Part shown: positions 44,825-55,337 of the stretch, one piece after another
How positions within the stretch are numbered: the first letter of the stretch is position 1
How the letters are laid out: each line of letters starts with the position of its first letter
From: Deltaproteobacteria bacterium
GTDB taxonomy: Bacteria; Myxococcota; Myxococcia; Myxococcales; 40CM-4-68-19
Direction: 5' to 3'
Assembly: GCA_005879535.1 (NCBI GenBank)
Contig: VBKI01000053.1
Location: 124,001-188,000, forward strand
DNA: 64,000 nt
Made by a program: the position numbers and the translations under genes
Notes under the pieces: model-generated
What the model was told of the DNA's origin: nothing
Seen by the model: only the letters and a program-made list of their open reading frames with translations
The model's database searches: none

Positions 44825-46656
44825 GCCGGCGGCTTGTAGGTGACGGCGACGTGCAGCTCGCGCAGCTGCGCCGGATCGGCGTCACCGGGGGCATCGGTCA
44901 TCAGATCCGTTCCCTTTTGCGTCTTCGGGAACGGGATCACGTCGCGCAGCGATTCCGCTCCGGTGAGCAGGAACGCAAGCCGGTCCATTCCCAGCGCGAT
45001 GCCGCCGTGGGGAGGAGCGCCGAAGCGCAGGGCCTGGAGGAGGAAACCGAACTTCTGCTCCGCCTCCTCGGCCGAGATCCCCATGGCGGCGAACACCTTC
45101 GCCTGGACCGCGGGATCGTGCAGGCGGATGGAGCCGCCGCCGATCTCGAATCCGTTCAACACCAGGTCGTAGCGGTAGCAGAGGACCTTGCCGGGATCCC
45201 TCTCGAGATACTGAATGGATTCATCATGCGGGCGGGTGAAGGCGTGGTGCGCCGCGACCCAGTGCTTGAGCTCGTCGTTGTACTCGAACAGCGGCGGATC
45301 GACGACCCAGAGGAACTTCCAGGAGTCGGTCTGCTTCGGATCGCGGGTGCCGTACTCCGGGATGAGGCCGAGCCGCTTGCCGAGATGGAGGCGGAGGTTC
45401 GCGAGCACGGTGTGCACCATGCTCTCCTTCCCGAACTGGAAGAGCAGGACGTCGCCCGGCTCGGCGGCGGTCGCGGCGTTGATCGCCTCGCGTGCTTCCT
45501 TGGTGATGGATTTCGCGAGCGGACTCTGCGTCCACTCGCCGTTGTCGCCGACCTTCGCGCGCGCAAGCCCGCGCGCGCCCATCCCCTTGGCGATCTCCTC
45601 CAGCTTGTCGGTCTCCGTCCGCGAGAAGTTGGCGCTGGCCGGCACCTTGAGGGCCTTGACGATCTGGCCGGGCGTGATCGTCGAGAAAGATTGCCACATG
45701 GGAACGCCCGCGCCCTTCGACTCGGCGACGATGGCAGTCAGATCCACGTGCTGCATCCCGAAGCGCAGATCCGGCTTGTCGTTGCCGTACTCCCGCATCG
45801 ACTGCTCGTAGCGCATGCGCGGAAACGGCTTGGGGATCTGCACCCCGAGCACCTCCCGCCACAGCGCGGTCACCAGCTCCTCGACGACGGCGAAGACGTC
45901 GTCCTGGGCGACGAAGGACATCTCCAGGTCGATCTGCGTGAACTCCGGCTGGCGATCGAGGCGCAGGTCCTCGTCGCGGAAGCACTTGACGATCTGGAAG
46001 TACCGCTCGAGGCCCGCCACCATGAACAGCTGCTTGAACAACTGCGGACTCTCCGCCAGCGCGTAGAACTTCCCGGGGTGCAGGCGCGCGGGCACGAGAA
46101 AGTTTCGCGCGCCGCCGGGCGTGTACTTCACGAGGTACGGGGTCTCGAGCTCGAGGAAGCCGAGGCGGTTCAGCGTCTGCCGGGTGACGGCGTTCATCTG
46201 GCTGCGCTTCATCAGCGTCTGCTGCAGCGGAGCGCGGCGGAGGTCGAGGTAGCGGTAGCGGAGCCGCTTGTCCTCCGCGGTGTCGAGCTTGTCCTCGATC
46301 AGGAACGGCGGCGTCTCGCTGCGGTTGAAGATCGTGAGCTGGGTGGCGTGCACCTCGATCCCGCCGGTGACCAGGCGCGGGTTCAGGTTGCTGCCGCGCG
46401 AGACCACCTTTCCGCGAACGCCGATGCAGAACTCGTAGCGCAGCTCCTGCGCCAGGTCGTGCACCTTCTGCCCCTCCTCCGCTTCGAAGACTACCTGCGT
46501 CAGCCCGGCCCGGTCGCGCAAGTCGATGAACACGGCGCCCCCGTGGTCGCGCCGGTTGTGCACCCATCCGAAGAGGACCACTTCCTTGCCGACGTCGCCC
46601 GACGTGAGCTCGCCGCAGGAGTGGGTGCGCTTCAGATCGCGAATGAATTCGGCCAC
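44821..46656 (-). CDS. aspS: Aspartyl-tRNA synthetase (probably non-discriminating)
   Basis: A 611-residue class II synthetase that charges tRNA-Asp. Order: OB-fold anticodon domain (about 1-105; VLFGWVHNRRDHGG), catalytic core with motif 2 CFRDEDLRLDRQPEFTQIDLEMSF, an inserted GAD domain (about 300-420) and motif 3 GGIALGMDRLAFLLTG. The histidine in RRDHGG is the residue seen in non-discriminating AspRS (as in Pseudomonas), so tRNA-Asn may also be mischarged and repaired by GatCAB. The GTG at 46654-46656 follows GGAGG, a strong ribosome-binding site. Confidence 0.95.
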   Translation of the reverse strand: MAEFIRDLKRTHSCGELTSGDVGKEVVLFGWVHNRRDHGGAVFIDLRDRAGLTQVVFEAEEGQKVHDLAQELRYEFCIGVRGKVVSRGSNLNPRLVTGGIEVHATQLTIFNRSETPPFLIEDKLDTAEDKRLRYRYLDLRRAPLQQTLMKRSQMNAVTRQTLNRLGFLELETPYLVKYTPGGARNFLVPARLHPGKFYALAESPQLFKQLFMVAGLERYFQIVKCFRDEDLRLDRQPEFTQIDLEMSFVAQDDVFAVVEELVTALWREVLGVQIPKPFPRMRYEQSMREYGNDKPDLRFGMQHVDLTAIVAESKGAGVPMWQSFSTITPGQIVKALKVPASANFSRTETDKLEEIAKGMGARGLARAKVGDNGEWTQSPLAKSITKEAREAINAATAAEPGDVLLFQFGKESMVHTVLANLRLHLGKRLGLIPEYGTRDPKQTDSWKFLWVVDPPLFEYNDELKHWVAAHHAFTRPHDESIQYLERDPGKVLCYRYDLVLNGFEIGGGSIRLHDPAVQAKVFAAMGISAEEAEQKFGFLLQALRFGAPPHGGIALGMDRLAFLLTGAESLRDVIPFPKTQKGTDLMTDAPGDADPAQLRELHVAVTYKPPA

Positions 46657-47103
46657 GACTCGTCCTCCAGGGGCCGCTCCGGTTAACACGAATCGGCCGA
46701 TCGGGCGAGCTTGCAAGCGGGCGGGCGGACGCGCCTTTGCTGCGGTTTGGCAGTCGCGTTGCACATTTCCGGCGCATGGGACGCTTCTTCCTCTCCGGGC
46801 AAACCACCTGCGCATTGCTCCTCGGCGCCGGCCTGCTGCTCCGGGCGCACGCGGCGCTCCGCGTTCCGGAGCAGGGGGCAACCGAGAACGTCAAGACGCG
46901 ACCGGCGGAGATGGCGGGCGAGCGGGCGCCGCGGCCGGCAGTCGCGGTGGCGCAGGGGAGGTCGGGGAGCGCCCGGACTGTGCACGGAAATTCCCATAAG
47001 AGGAAGGGCTTCACGCACCGTGACGGGCGTCACCGCGTGCGCAACTGCGGCGTCGCACTTGCAGATCGTGGAATCAGGTGCGGTCAGGCGGGGGGTTCGG
47101 CAC
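46657..47103. other. 447-bp region between aspS and the YHS gene without a convincing gene
   Basis: The aspS ribosome-binding site is at its left end and a GG-N10-GC sigma-54-like promoter is at 46747-46763. A 114-codon frame (46776-47120) begins with a signal-peptide-like stretch (ALLLGAGLLLRAHAA) but its remainder looks random and it runs into the YHS gene; it is not called. The rest may be a long leader. Confidence 0.5.
46747..46763 (+). promoter_or_regulatory. Candidate sigma-54 promoter
   Basis: TTGGCAGTCGCGTTGCA matches the sigma-54 pattern TTGGCA-N6-TTGCA, with GG (46749-46750) and GC (46761-46762) separated by exactly 10 nt. It points towards the YHS gene, which starts 341 nt downstream, or a short frame at 46776. 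The fit is good, but chance occurrence in GC-rich DNA is possible, and no enhancer-binding site was sought. Confidence 0.35.
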
Positions 47104-47337
47104 GTGAACTCGGGCGATAGCAGGACCAAGGGGAGGTCGTACGACCCCATCTGCGGCGCGGCGGTGGAGAGCGGCGACCGCACCCCGAGCAGCGAGTACA
47201 AGAAGCGGCGTTATTTCTTCTGCTCCGAGAAGTGCAAACACGAATTCGAGCGCGCGGCGGAGCGCATCCGCATGCAGGAGGCGGCCCGAGCCGGCGCGCT
47301 CTTTACGCACGGCAAGGTGAGGTGGGGGCTGGCCTGA
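47104..47337 (+). CDS. YHS-domain protein
   Basis: A 77-residue protein starting at GTG with a GGGGGG ribosome-binding run about 9 nt upstream. It carries a YHS motif: SYDPICGAAV with the conserved cysteine, then YFFCSEKCKHEFE with two more cysteines. YHS domains are small metal-binding modules found in copper- and heavy-metal-handling proteins and monooxygenases. The C-terminal ~25 residues are basic and helical. It is a monocistronic gene with a terminator-like hairpin 24 bp beyond its stop, convergent with recJ. Confidence 0.7.
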   Translation: MNSGDSRTKGRSYDPICGAAVESGDRTPSSEYKKRRYFFCSEKCKHEFERAAERIRMQEAARAGALFTHGKVRWGLA

Positions 47338-47361
47338 GGGGTGGCGAGTCGAGGGACTACC

Positions 47362-47384
47362 CCGCCGGCAGCCAGCGCCGGCGG
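47362..47384 (+). terminator. Terminator-like hairpin after the YHS gene
   Basis: CCGCCGGC (47362-47369) pairs perfectly with GCCGGCGG (47377-47384) and is followed by TTT. The short T-run makes it a modest intrinsic terminator for the plus-strand YHS gene. Confidence 0.5.
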
Positions 47385-47413
47385 TTTCCCAAAAAGCGAA
47401 CGAACGCGGAAGG

Positions 47414-47443
47414 GGCGCGGTCCGCCCGGTTGCGGGCCGCGCC
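47414..47443 (-). terminator. Terminator-like hairpin after recJ
   Basis: GGCGCGG (47414-47420) pairs with CCGCGCC (47437-47443). Lying between convergent recJ and YHS genes, it could end recJ transcripts. No clear T-tract is present on the minus strand, so it may act with Rho or as a 3' stabiliser. Confidence 0.3.
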
Positions 47444-47475
47444 TCTCGCGCATTCGCGGGCCGACCACTCTGCCG

Positions 47476-49227
47476 TCAGACCTTCACGCCCTTCAACTTC
47501 AACTGCAGCCGCTCCGCGCCGTTCCAGGTATCGATCGCCAGCTGAAACGCCGCGTCGAGCCGTGTACCGACAGCTAGCGCGGTGCCGCCGAGATTGAAGC
47601 CGATTGCGTCGAGGCTGGTCGGATCCTCCTCGGCGGCGCATGCGCCGGCCTCGCCGAGGCGGAGCTTCAAGTGCCCCGGGCCGGCGCCGCGCTTGTCCGG
47701 GAGCAGGCGGACCTCGTGCGCCGCCAGCTCGCGGCAGAAGAAGACCGGTTCGGGGTTTCCCGCGCCGAACGGCGCAAGGCGGCGGAGCTGCGAGGCGAGC
47801 TCCAGGTGGATCTCGCGGGGGTGCAGCTCGGCGTCGATGCGAAGCCGCGCAGAGAGCTGCTCGGCGTCCAGCGCTTCCCTGCCCTGCGCTTCCAGCGCAT
47901 CGGCGAACGCGCCGATGCGGGCGGTATCCAGAGTGATGCCCGCCGCGTGCTTGTGGCCGCCGAACTTCGTCAGGTGGTGCGCGCAGCGGGCCAGCGCGTC
48001 GTAGAGATGAAAGCCCTCCACGCTGCGCCCGGACCCCTTGGCGACACCGCCCTCCTCGGCAATGACCAACGCGGGCCGGTGGAACCGTTCCACCAGCCGC
48101 GCCGCCACGATTCCGACCACACCGACGTGCCACCCCGACGACGACACCACCAGCGTCCGCCGCTGCTCCGGCGGTCCGAGCTTTTCCGCATGCGCGACGG
48201 CCTCGCCCGCGATCCGCGCCTGGAGCTCCTGCCGCTCGGCGTTGGCGCGGTCTAGCTGTTCCGCGAGCACGCGCGCCTCGCGCGCGTCCTCGCTGAGCAG
48301 CAACCGGACGCCGACGGACGCGTCGTCGAGCCTTCCCGCGGCGTTGATCCGCGGACCGAGCTTGAACCCGACGTCGCCGGCGGTCACCTCGCCGGCGAGT
48401 TGCGCCACCGACTTGAGGGCCAGCACGCCGACGCGGCCGCCCCGCGCCAGCTCCTTGAGCCCGAAGTGCACGAGCACGCGGTTCGGTCCGGTGAGCGGCA
48501 CCACGTCGGCGATGGTGCCGAGCGCCACCAGATCGAGCACCTCCCGCAGGTTCGGTTCCGGTCGCGCCGCGAACCATCCCGCCTCTCGCAGCCGCTTGCG
48601 CAATGCCAGCAGCAAGTGGAAGGCGACGCCGACCGCGGCCAGCTCGCGGCCCGGAAACGTGCATCCCGGCTGGTGCGGATTGAGAATGGCGACCGCGCGC
48701 GGCAGATCCTGCGACGCGGTGTGGTGATCGATCACCACCACGTCGAGGCCGAGGCGGGCGGCGGCGTCCACCTCCGCCACCGCGGTGACGCCGCAGTCGG
48801 CGCTCACCACCAGGCGCGTACCGCGGGAGGCGATCTTCGCCAGCGCCTGCGCGTTCAGTCCGTATCCTTCGATCAGCCGCTGCGGGACGTAGAAGTCCAC
48901 CTTGCCGCCCAGCTTGCGCAGCACCGAAACCAGCAGCGCCGTGCTGGTCACGCCGTCGACGTCGTAGTCGCCGTAGACGCAGATGGGCTCGCCCTGCAGC
49001 AGCGCGCGCTGCACGCGCGACACTGCCGCCTCGATCCCCTTCAGCTCGAACGGATTGGGCAGATGCTCGAGCCGCGGCTCGAGGAAACGCTCCGCTTCCG
49101 CCTGCTCGCGATACCCACGCGCCCAGAGGACGCGGCCCAGCGCCGCGGGCACGCCGAGCGCCGACGCGAGCCGGGAACCTTCCTGGACTGCGTCGCGGCC
49201 GGTTCCGTGCCCGAACTGCCAGCGCAT
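47476..49227 (-). CDS. recJ: Single-stranded-DNA-specific exonuclease RecJ
   Basis: A 583-residue 5'-3' exonuclease of recombination and mismatch repair. DHH-family metal motifs are in order: YGDYDVDGVTST, VSADCG, VIDHHTASQ, and the DHHA1 part with FGGHKHAAGITL. An OB-like domain follows and ends with LQLKLKGVKV. It follows secD-secF on the same strand, as in several delta-proteobacteria. A palindromic repeat occupies the secF-recJ gap, 46 nt before its ATG. Confidence 0.95.
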   Translation of the reverse strand: MRWQFGHGTGRDAVQEGSRLASALGVPAALGRVLWARGYREQAEAERFLEPRLEHLPNPFELKGIEAAVSRVQRALLQGEPICVYGDYDVDGVTSTALLVSVLRKLGGKVDFYVPQRLIEGYGLNAQALAKIASRGTRLVVSADCGVTAVAEVDAAARLGLDVVVIDHHTASQDLPRAVAILNPHQPGCTFPGRELAAVGVAFHLLLALRKRLREAGWFAARPEPNLREVLDLVALGTIADVVPLTGPNRVLVHFGLKELARGGRVGVLALKSVAQLAGEVTAGDVGFKLGPRINAAGRLDDASVGVRLLLSEDAREARVLAEQLDRANAERQELQARIAGEAVAHAEKLGPPEQRRTLVVSSSGWHVGVVGIVAARLVERFHRPALVIAEEGGVAKGSGRSVEGFHLYDALARCAHHLTKFGGHKHAAGITLDTARIGAFADALEAQGREALDAEQLSARLRIDAELHPREIHLELASQLRRLAPFGAGNPEPVFFCRELAAHEVRLLPDKRGAGPGHLKLRLGEAGACAAEEDPTSLDAIGFNLGGTALAVGTRLDAAFQLAIDTWNGAERLQLKLKGVKV

Positions 49228-49272
49228 CCACGCGTGTTAGCACGCGGGTCCGACAAGAACGAATCTCTAACC

Positions 49273-49326
49273 TGTACAGTCTCGGAAGTAGCCGCAGAGC
49301 CGCACCTTTCTGTGCGGCAGCGGCTA
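49273..49326 (-). repeat. Dispersed palindromic repeat, intact copy
   Basis: Plus-strand TGTACAGTCTCGGAAG, TAGCCGC, GCCGCAC pairing with GTGCGGC (one pair lost compared with other copies), AG, GCGGCTA. The secF TGA stop starts 2 nt beyond its CTA end, and recJ starts 46 nt on the other side, so it lies inside an operon. Confidence 0.85.
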
Positions 49327-49327
49327 A

Positions 49328-50539
49328 TCAGCGCGCCGCCGCGGTGCGAGGCTGCTCCGGTTTCTTCGGCTTGGGCCGCGCTTCCTCGATGGCCTTGCGC
49401 TGGTCGGCGTGCTCCTCCAGCCAGATGGTCATCGGGCTCGCGATGTACCAGGTGGAGTACGTGCCCGAGATGATGCCGACCAGCATGGCGGCAGCGAAGT
49501 CCCAGATGGTGCCGACGCCGTAGAGCAGAAGCCCGAGCAGCGAGAGCGCCGTCGCTCCCGAGGTGAGGATGGTGCGGCCGAGCATCTGGTTGATCGAGAG
49601 ATTGACGATGTCGCGCAGCGGCCGGCCCTTGTGCGTGCGCGCGTTCTCGCGAATCCGGTCGTAGATGACGATGGTGTCGTTCACCGAGTACCCGACCACC
49701 GTCAGGATCACGGTCACCGACGTCAGGTTGAACTCGTGCCGGCTGACGAGGAAGAATCCCAGCGTGATGATGGCGTCGTGCACCAGGGCGATCACCACGC
49801 CCGGAGAAAAGCGAAAGTCGAACCGGAACCCGACGTAGATCAGGATCATCCCGATCGCGTAGACGACCGCGAGGATGCCGTCGACCCGCAGCTGCTTTCC
49901 CACCTGGGGACCGACGTAGTCGGTCCGGACGACGTCGACCTGGTCCTGGCCGTACTTCTCCCGCAACGCGGCGCCGATCTTGTCCGCCGTCCCCTGGGTG
50001 ATGACGGTGTACTCCTGCTCCGCCCCTTCGCGCGCCACCAGCTGCCGGATCTCCTTCACCGGCGTGCCCTGCTTCTCTACCGCTGAGCGCAGCGTGTTCT
50101 CGTCCACGGCCTGCTTGAAGAAGAAGTCCAGCTTGTCGCCGACCTCCGGGTCGAACCGAAAGCTCTGCAACCCCGGAAGCGCCTGCGAGACGGACGCCTT
50201 GATCTGCTGCGCCTTGTCGGGCGTGAGCAGCGCGATGCGCTCCACCCGGACGAGGAACTGGTTCTCCGCCTCGTTGCCGTAGCGCTGGACGGTGGGCTCG
50301 CCGAATCCCTGGTGACCGACGAGGTCGCGGATCTCGCCGGGCTCGACCGGCTTCTTGAAGTGGACCTGCAGCTCGGTGCCGCCCGCGAAGTCGACTCCGT
50401 AGTTCAGGCCCGGCCAGACGATGACCCCCACGAGGACGAGCGCGTTGACGATCAAGGACACGACCACCGCGATGCGGCGGTACTTGACGAAGTCGTGCGT
50501 GGTGCCGGGCTTGATCAGATCGAAATACTTCATTTCCAT
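49328..50539 (-). CDS. secF: Preprotein translocase subunit SecF
   Basis: A 403-residue inner-membrane protein with six membrane helices that works with SecD to use proton motive force in late protein export. Signatures: GLNYGVDFAGGTELQVHF after the first helix, the large periplasmic loop, and the RND-type core TVVGYSVNDTIVIYDRIREN and LTSGATALSLLGLLL. The C-terminal tail is basic and Pro-rich. It is longer than E. coli SecF (323), with an extended first periplasmic domain. It lies 10 bp downstream of secD. Confidence 0.95.
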   Translation of the reverse strand: MEMKYFDLIKPGTTHDFVKYRRIAVVVSLIVNALVLVGVIVWPGLNYGVDFAGGTELQVHFKKPVEPGEIRDLVGHQGFGEPTVQRYGNEAENQFLVRVERIALLTPDKAQQIKASVSQALPGLQSFRFDPEVGDKLDFFFKQAVDENTLRSAVEKQGTPVKEIRQLVAREGAEQEYTVITQGTADKIGAALREKYGQDQVDVVRTDYVGPQVGKQLRVDGILAVVYAIGMILIYVGFRFDFRFSPGVVIALVHDAIITLGFFLVSRHEFNLTSVTVILTVVGYSVNDTIVIYDRIRENARTHKGRPLRDIVNLSINQMLGRTILTSGATALSLLGLLLYGVGTIWDFAAAMLVGIISGTYSTWYIASPMTIWLEEHADQRKAIEEARPKPKKPEQPRTAAAR

Positions 50540-50549
50540 GACGCGGCTC

Positions 50550-52313
50550 CTAGAAGGTCACGGCCTTGTGGAGGCGGCCATGCGAGACGAACCACTCCAC
50601 GATCGCCCGGGTGACGACGATGGAGGTGAACATCGAGGCGAGCAGTCCGATGATCAGCGTGGTGGCAAATCCGCGCACCGGCCCCGAGCCGTATGCGCGG
50701 ATCACGAACCCGGCCACCAGCGCGGTGACGTGCCCGTCGAAGATGGTCCAGAACACCTTGTCGTAGCCGGTCTTCACCGCCGCCGCGATGTTCCTGCCCG
50801 TCTTCAGCTCCTCGCGGATGCGCTCGTTGATGAGCACGTTCGCGTCCACCGCCATCCCGAGGGTGAGCACGAAGCCCGCGATGCCGGGAAGCGTCAGGGT
50901 GGAGTTGATCGCGGCCATGATCGCCAGCACCACGAGGCCGTTGAGCACCAGCGCGACGTCGGCGACCAGGCCGGAGAACCGGTAGTACACCGCCATGAAC
51001 GCGAGCACCGCCAGCAGGCCGATCAACGCGGCCATCGATCCCCGGCGGATCAGCTCCGGCCCCAGCGAAGCGCCCACGCTGCGCTCCTCGAGGATGCGCA
51101 CCGGCGCGGGCAGCGCACCCGACTGGAGGAGCAGGACGAGCTGCCTCGCTTCCTCAACGACCTCGTTGACCGGCTTCAGGCCGCCGAGATGGATGGAGCA
51201 GATGCCGCCGGGAATCTCCGTCTGGATGATCGGCGCCGAGTCGACGGTGTCCTCGAGGACGATCGCCATCCGCCGCTTGACGTTTTCCTTCGTCAGCTTC
51301 CCGAACAGATCAGCGCCGGTGCGGTTGAACCGCACTTCGACGTAGGGCCGGTTCCCCTCACCCGGTGAATTGTCGAAGCGAACCGCCGCGTCCGTGATGT
51401 ACTCGCCGGTCATGCCCTGCTTCTGATCGAGGAGCCAGGAGCGGTACGTCGCATCGGCGCGGGCGCGGCCCTCGACCTTGCCGATGGCAAAGACGTGCCC
51501 GGAGGGCGCCTTGTCCTTCAGGTACTGCACGAGCGCCGCCCGATCCTTCGACTCCAGATACGGCGACGACACGAGCGCATCGCCCGCGCCGTTGTACCGG
51601 TCCCAGTTGAGGGTGACTCCCGGCGGCAGGTCCTTGAGCTTGGTGACGGTTTGATCGGTGTCGTCGACGATCTTGAACTCCAGCTGCGCAGTCTTCCCGA
51701 TCAGATCCTTCGCCTTCTCCGGATTGGAATACCCGGGAAGCTGGACCAGGATCGACGCGTCTCCCCGCTTCGCGATGGTCGGCTCGGAGACGCCCCACTT
51801 GTCTACGCGGTTGCGGATGGTCTTCACCGCTTGGTCCACGGCGCTTTCCTTGAGCGTCTTGACCGCGTCGTCCTTCATGGCGAGCTCGATGGTCTTGCCC
51901 GAGGTCCGGCGGACGTACATGTCGTTGAAGTAGCCGATGACCTCTTTCCCCTTGTCGAGGTCCGGAACCGTCACGCTGACGATGCCGGTATCGGGATCGC
52001 CCCGGACGTCCGCGCCCTTGACGCCCTTGCGGTCCATCTCCGCAGCGATCTCCTCCGCGCGCCGCACCGCCTTCTCCCGCACGGCGCGGTCGACTTCGAC
52101 GCCCATCACCAGGTGGATTCCGCCCTGCAGGTCGAGGCCGAGGTTGAGGTGCTTCGCCGGGGCCCACTTCGGCCGCGCCTTCTCGAAGACGCTGGCTTCG
52201 TTGCGCTCGCCCGCAGGCAGCCGGAAGTAGGTGAAGCTGGGCACCAGGGCCCAGACCGAAAAGACGGTGACGGCCAGAATCAGTCCGGCCTTCCAGTACC
52301 ACGCGCGATCCAT
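50550..52313 (-). CDS. secD: Preprotein translocase subunit SecD
   Basis: A 587-residue inner-membrane protein with six helices and a large periplasmic P1 domain. HLNLGLDLQGGIHLVMGVEVD is the usual start of P1, followed by the RVDKWGVSEPTIAKRG motif and the SecDF core with GMAVDANVLINERIREE and VTALVAGFVI. It completes protein export with SecF and YajC. Gene order yajC-secD-secF is the standard arrangement, with 9 bp between yajC and secD. Confidence 0.95.
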   Translation of the reverse strand: MDRAWYWKAGLILAVTVFSVWALVPSFTYFRLPAGERNEASVFEKARPKWAPAKHLNLGLDLQGGIHLVMGVEVDRAVREKAVRRAEEIAAEMDRKGVKGADVRGDPDTGIVSVTVPDLDKGKEVIGYFNDMYVRRTSGKTIELAMKDDAVKTLKESAVDQAVKTIRNRVDKWGVSEPTIAKRGDASILVQLPGYSNPEKAKDLIGKTAQLEFKIVDDTDQTVTKLKDLPPGVTLNWDRYNGAGDALVSSPYLESKDRAALVQYLKDKAPSGHVFAIGKVEGRARADATYRSWLLDQKQGMTGEYITDAAVRFDNSPGEGNRPYVEVRFNRTGADLFGKLTKENVKRRMAIVLEDTVDSAPIIQTEIPGGICSIHLGGLKPVNEVVEEARQLVLLLQSGALPAPVRILEERSVGASLGPELIRRGSMAALIGLLAVLAFMAVYYRFSGLVADVALVLNGLVVLAIMAAINSTLTLPGIAGFVLTLGMAVDANVLINERIREELKTGRNIAAAVKTGYDKVFWTIFDGHVTALVAGFVIRAYGSGPVRGFATTLIIGLLASMFTSIVVTRAIVEWFVSHGRLHKAVTF

Positions 52314-52322
52314 CCGCTCTCC

Positions 52323-52667
52323 CTATTTCTTGGCGGGCTCTTCGGCCGGCTTGGATTCCTCGACCGTCTTGTACGGCCCCTGGATCTGCGCCTTGAGCAC
52401 GCGCAGCTTCACGTTGTTCGCCACCTCGACGAACACCAGGTCGCCGGCGACGCGGTCCACCCTGCCGACCACGCCCCCGGAGGTGATCACCTCGTCCCCC
52501 TTCCCCAGCTTCTCGAGGAAGGTCTTGTGGACATTCTGCTGGCGAGCCTGCGGGCGCATGACGATGAAGTAGAAGATCACGAAGAACAGTGCAGCGGGCA
52601 CCAACAATCCGAACGCGCCGAAGGGCGACTGCTGCTGATCGGCGGCCTGGGCGAGCAAGGCAAACAC
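52323..52667 (-). CDS. yajC: Preprotein translocase accessory protein YajC
   Basis: A 114-residue protein with one N-terminal membrane helix (FGLLVPAALFFVIFYFIVMRP) followed by the conserved RPQARQQ and LGKGDEVITSGGVVGRV segments of YajC. The C-terminus is a Glu/Lys/Pro-rich tail. It sits in the SecDF-YajC complex of the export machinery. It precedes secD by 9 bp. Confidence 0.92.
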   Translation of the reverse strand: MFALLAQAADQQQSPFGAFGLLVPAALFFVIFYFIVMRPQARQQNVHKTFLEKLGKGDEVITSGGVVGRVDRVAGDLVFVEVANNVKLRVLKAQIQGPYKTVEESKPAEEPAKK

Positions 52668-52755
52668 GGCGGCAATTCTCCTGTTTTGCGCCCGAAATCG
52701 GGGCCGGACCTTCTAGCACCCACGCCCCGGATGGGCAAACGGGCAGCGGCGCCGA

Positions 52756-53178
52756 TCAGCTCGCGGCGCGCCCGGTCCCCGCGCGGCGGGTCTCTTCGTC
52801 CAGCCGGTGCATTCCTTCCAGGAGAAGCTCGGTGGCGGACTCGCCTTCGCCTTCGGGCAGGACGCCCTCCGGTGTCCTGATGAAGGTGAACTGGCCGTGA
52901 TGCAAACGGACGAGCCCGAACCCGACCTCCCGAATGTCCCGCTCGTCGGTCGCCGACGATGCCGCCCAGGTGACCTGGCCTTTGACGACACCGAGCGCCC
53001 GCTCGCTCGCATCGCGCCCCCGCACCAGCAGCAAGCCCGTCTGCCGGCCGTGGGCAAGTACACTCAGTAGATCGGACAGTGGCAATCCCGAGAGCTCACC
53101 CCACAGGACGGGGGTGAACCCGGTACCGCCTGCCACCAGCTCATGCACGGCGGCGAGATGGAAGCTGCGGTGATCCAC
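52756..53178 (-). CDS. DUF4388-domain protein
   Basis: A 140-residue soluble protein. The segment WGELSGLPLSDLLSVLAHGRQTGLLLVRG matches the opening of DUF4388, a fold (also called PATAN) found in cyanobacterial and myxobacterial signalling proteins, sometimes linked to motility or gas-vesicle control. Its position between tgt and yajC has no obvious functional reason. The 28-bp gap to tgt and 88 bp to yajC suggest it is part of the same transcript. Confidence 0.75.
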   Translation of the reverse strand: MDHRSFHLAAVHELVAGGTGFTPVLWGELSGLPLSDLLSVLAHGRQTGLLLVRGRDASERALGVVKGQVTWAASSATDERDIREVGFGLVRLHHGQFTFIRTPEGVLPEGEGESATELLLEGMHRLDEETRRAGTGRAAS

Positions 53179-53206
53179 CTCCTGCTCAACCTCCTACCTT
53201 GGTGTC

Positions 53207-55320
<2,114 letters not shown>

Positions 55321-55337
55321 GAGGGCGCTTCTATAAC

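Noticed and set aside
46776-47120. 114-codon frame with a signal-like start between aspS and the YHS gene
   Set aside because: After the hydrophobic start the sequence resembles random basic residues, and it overlaps the YHS start; not convincing as a gene.
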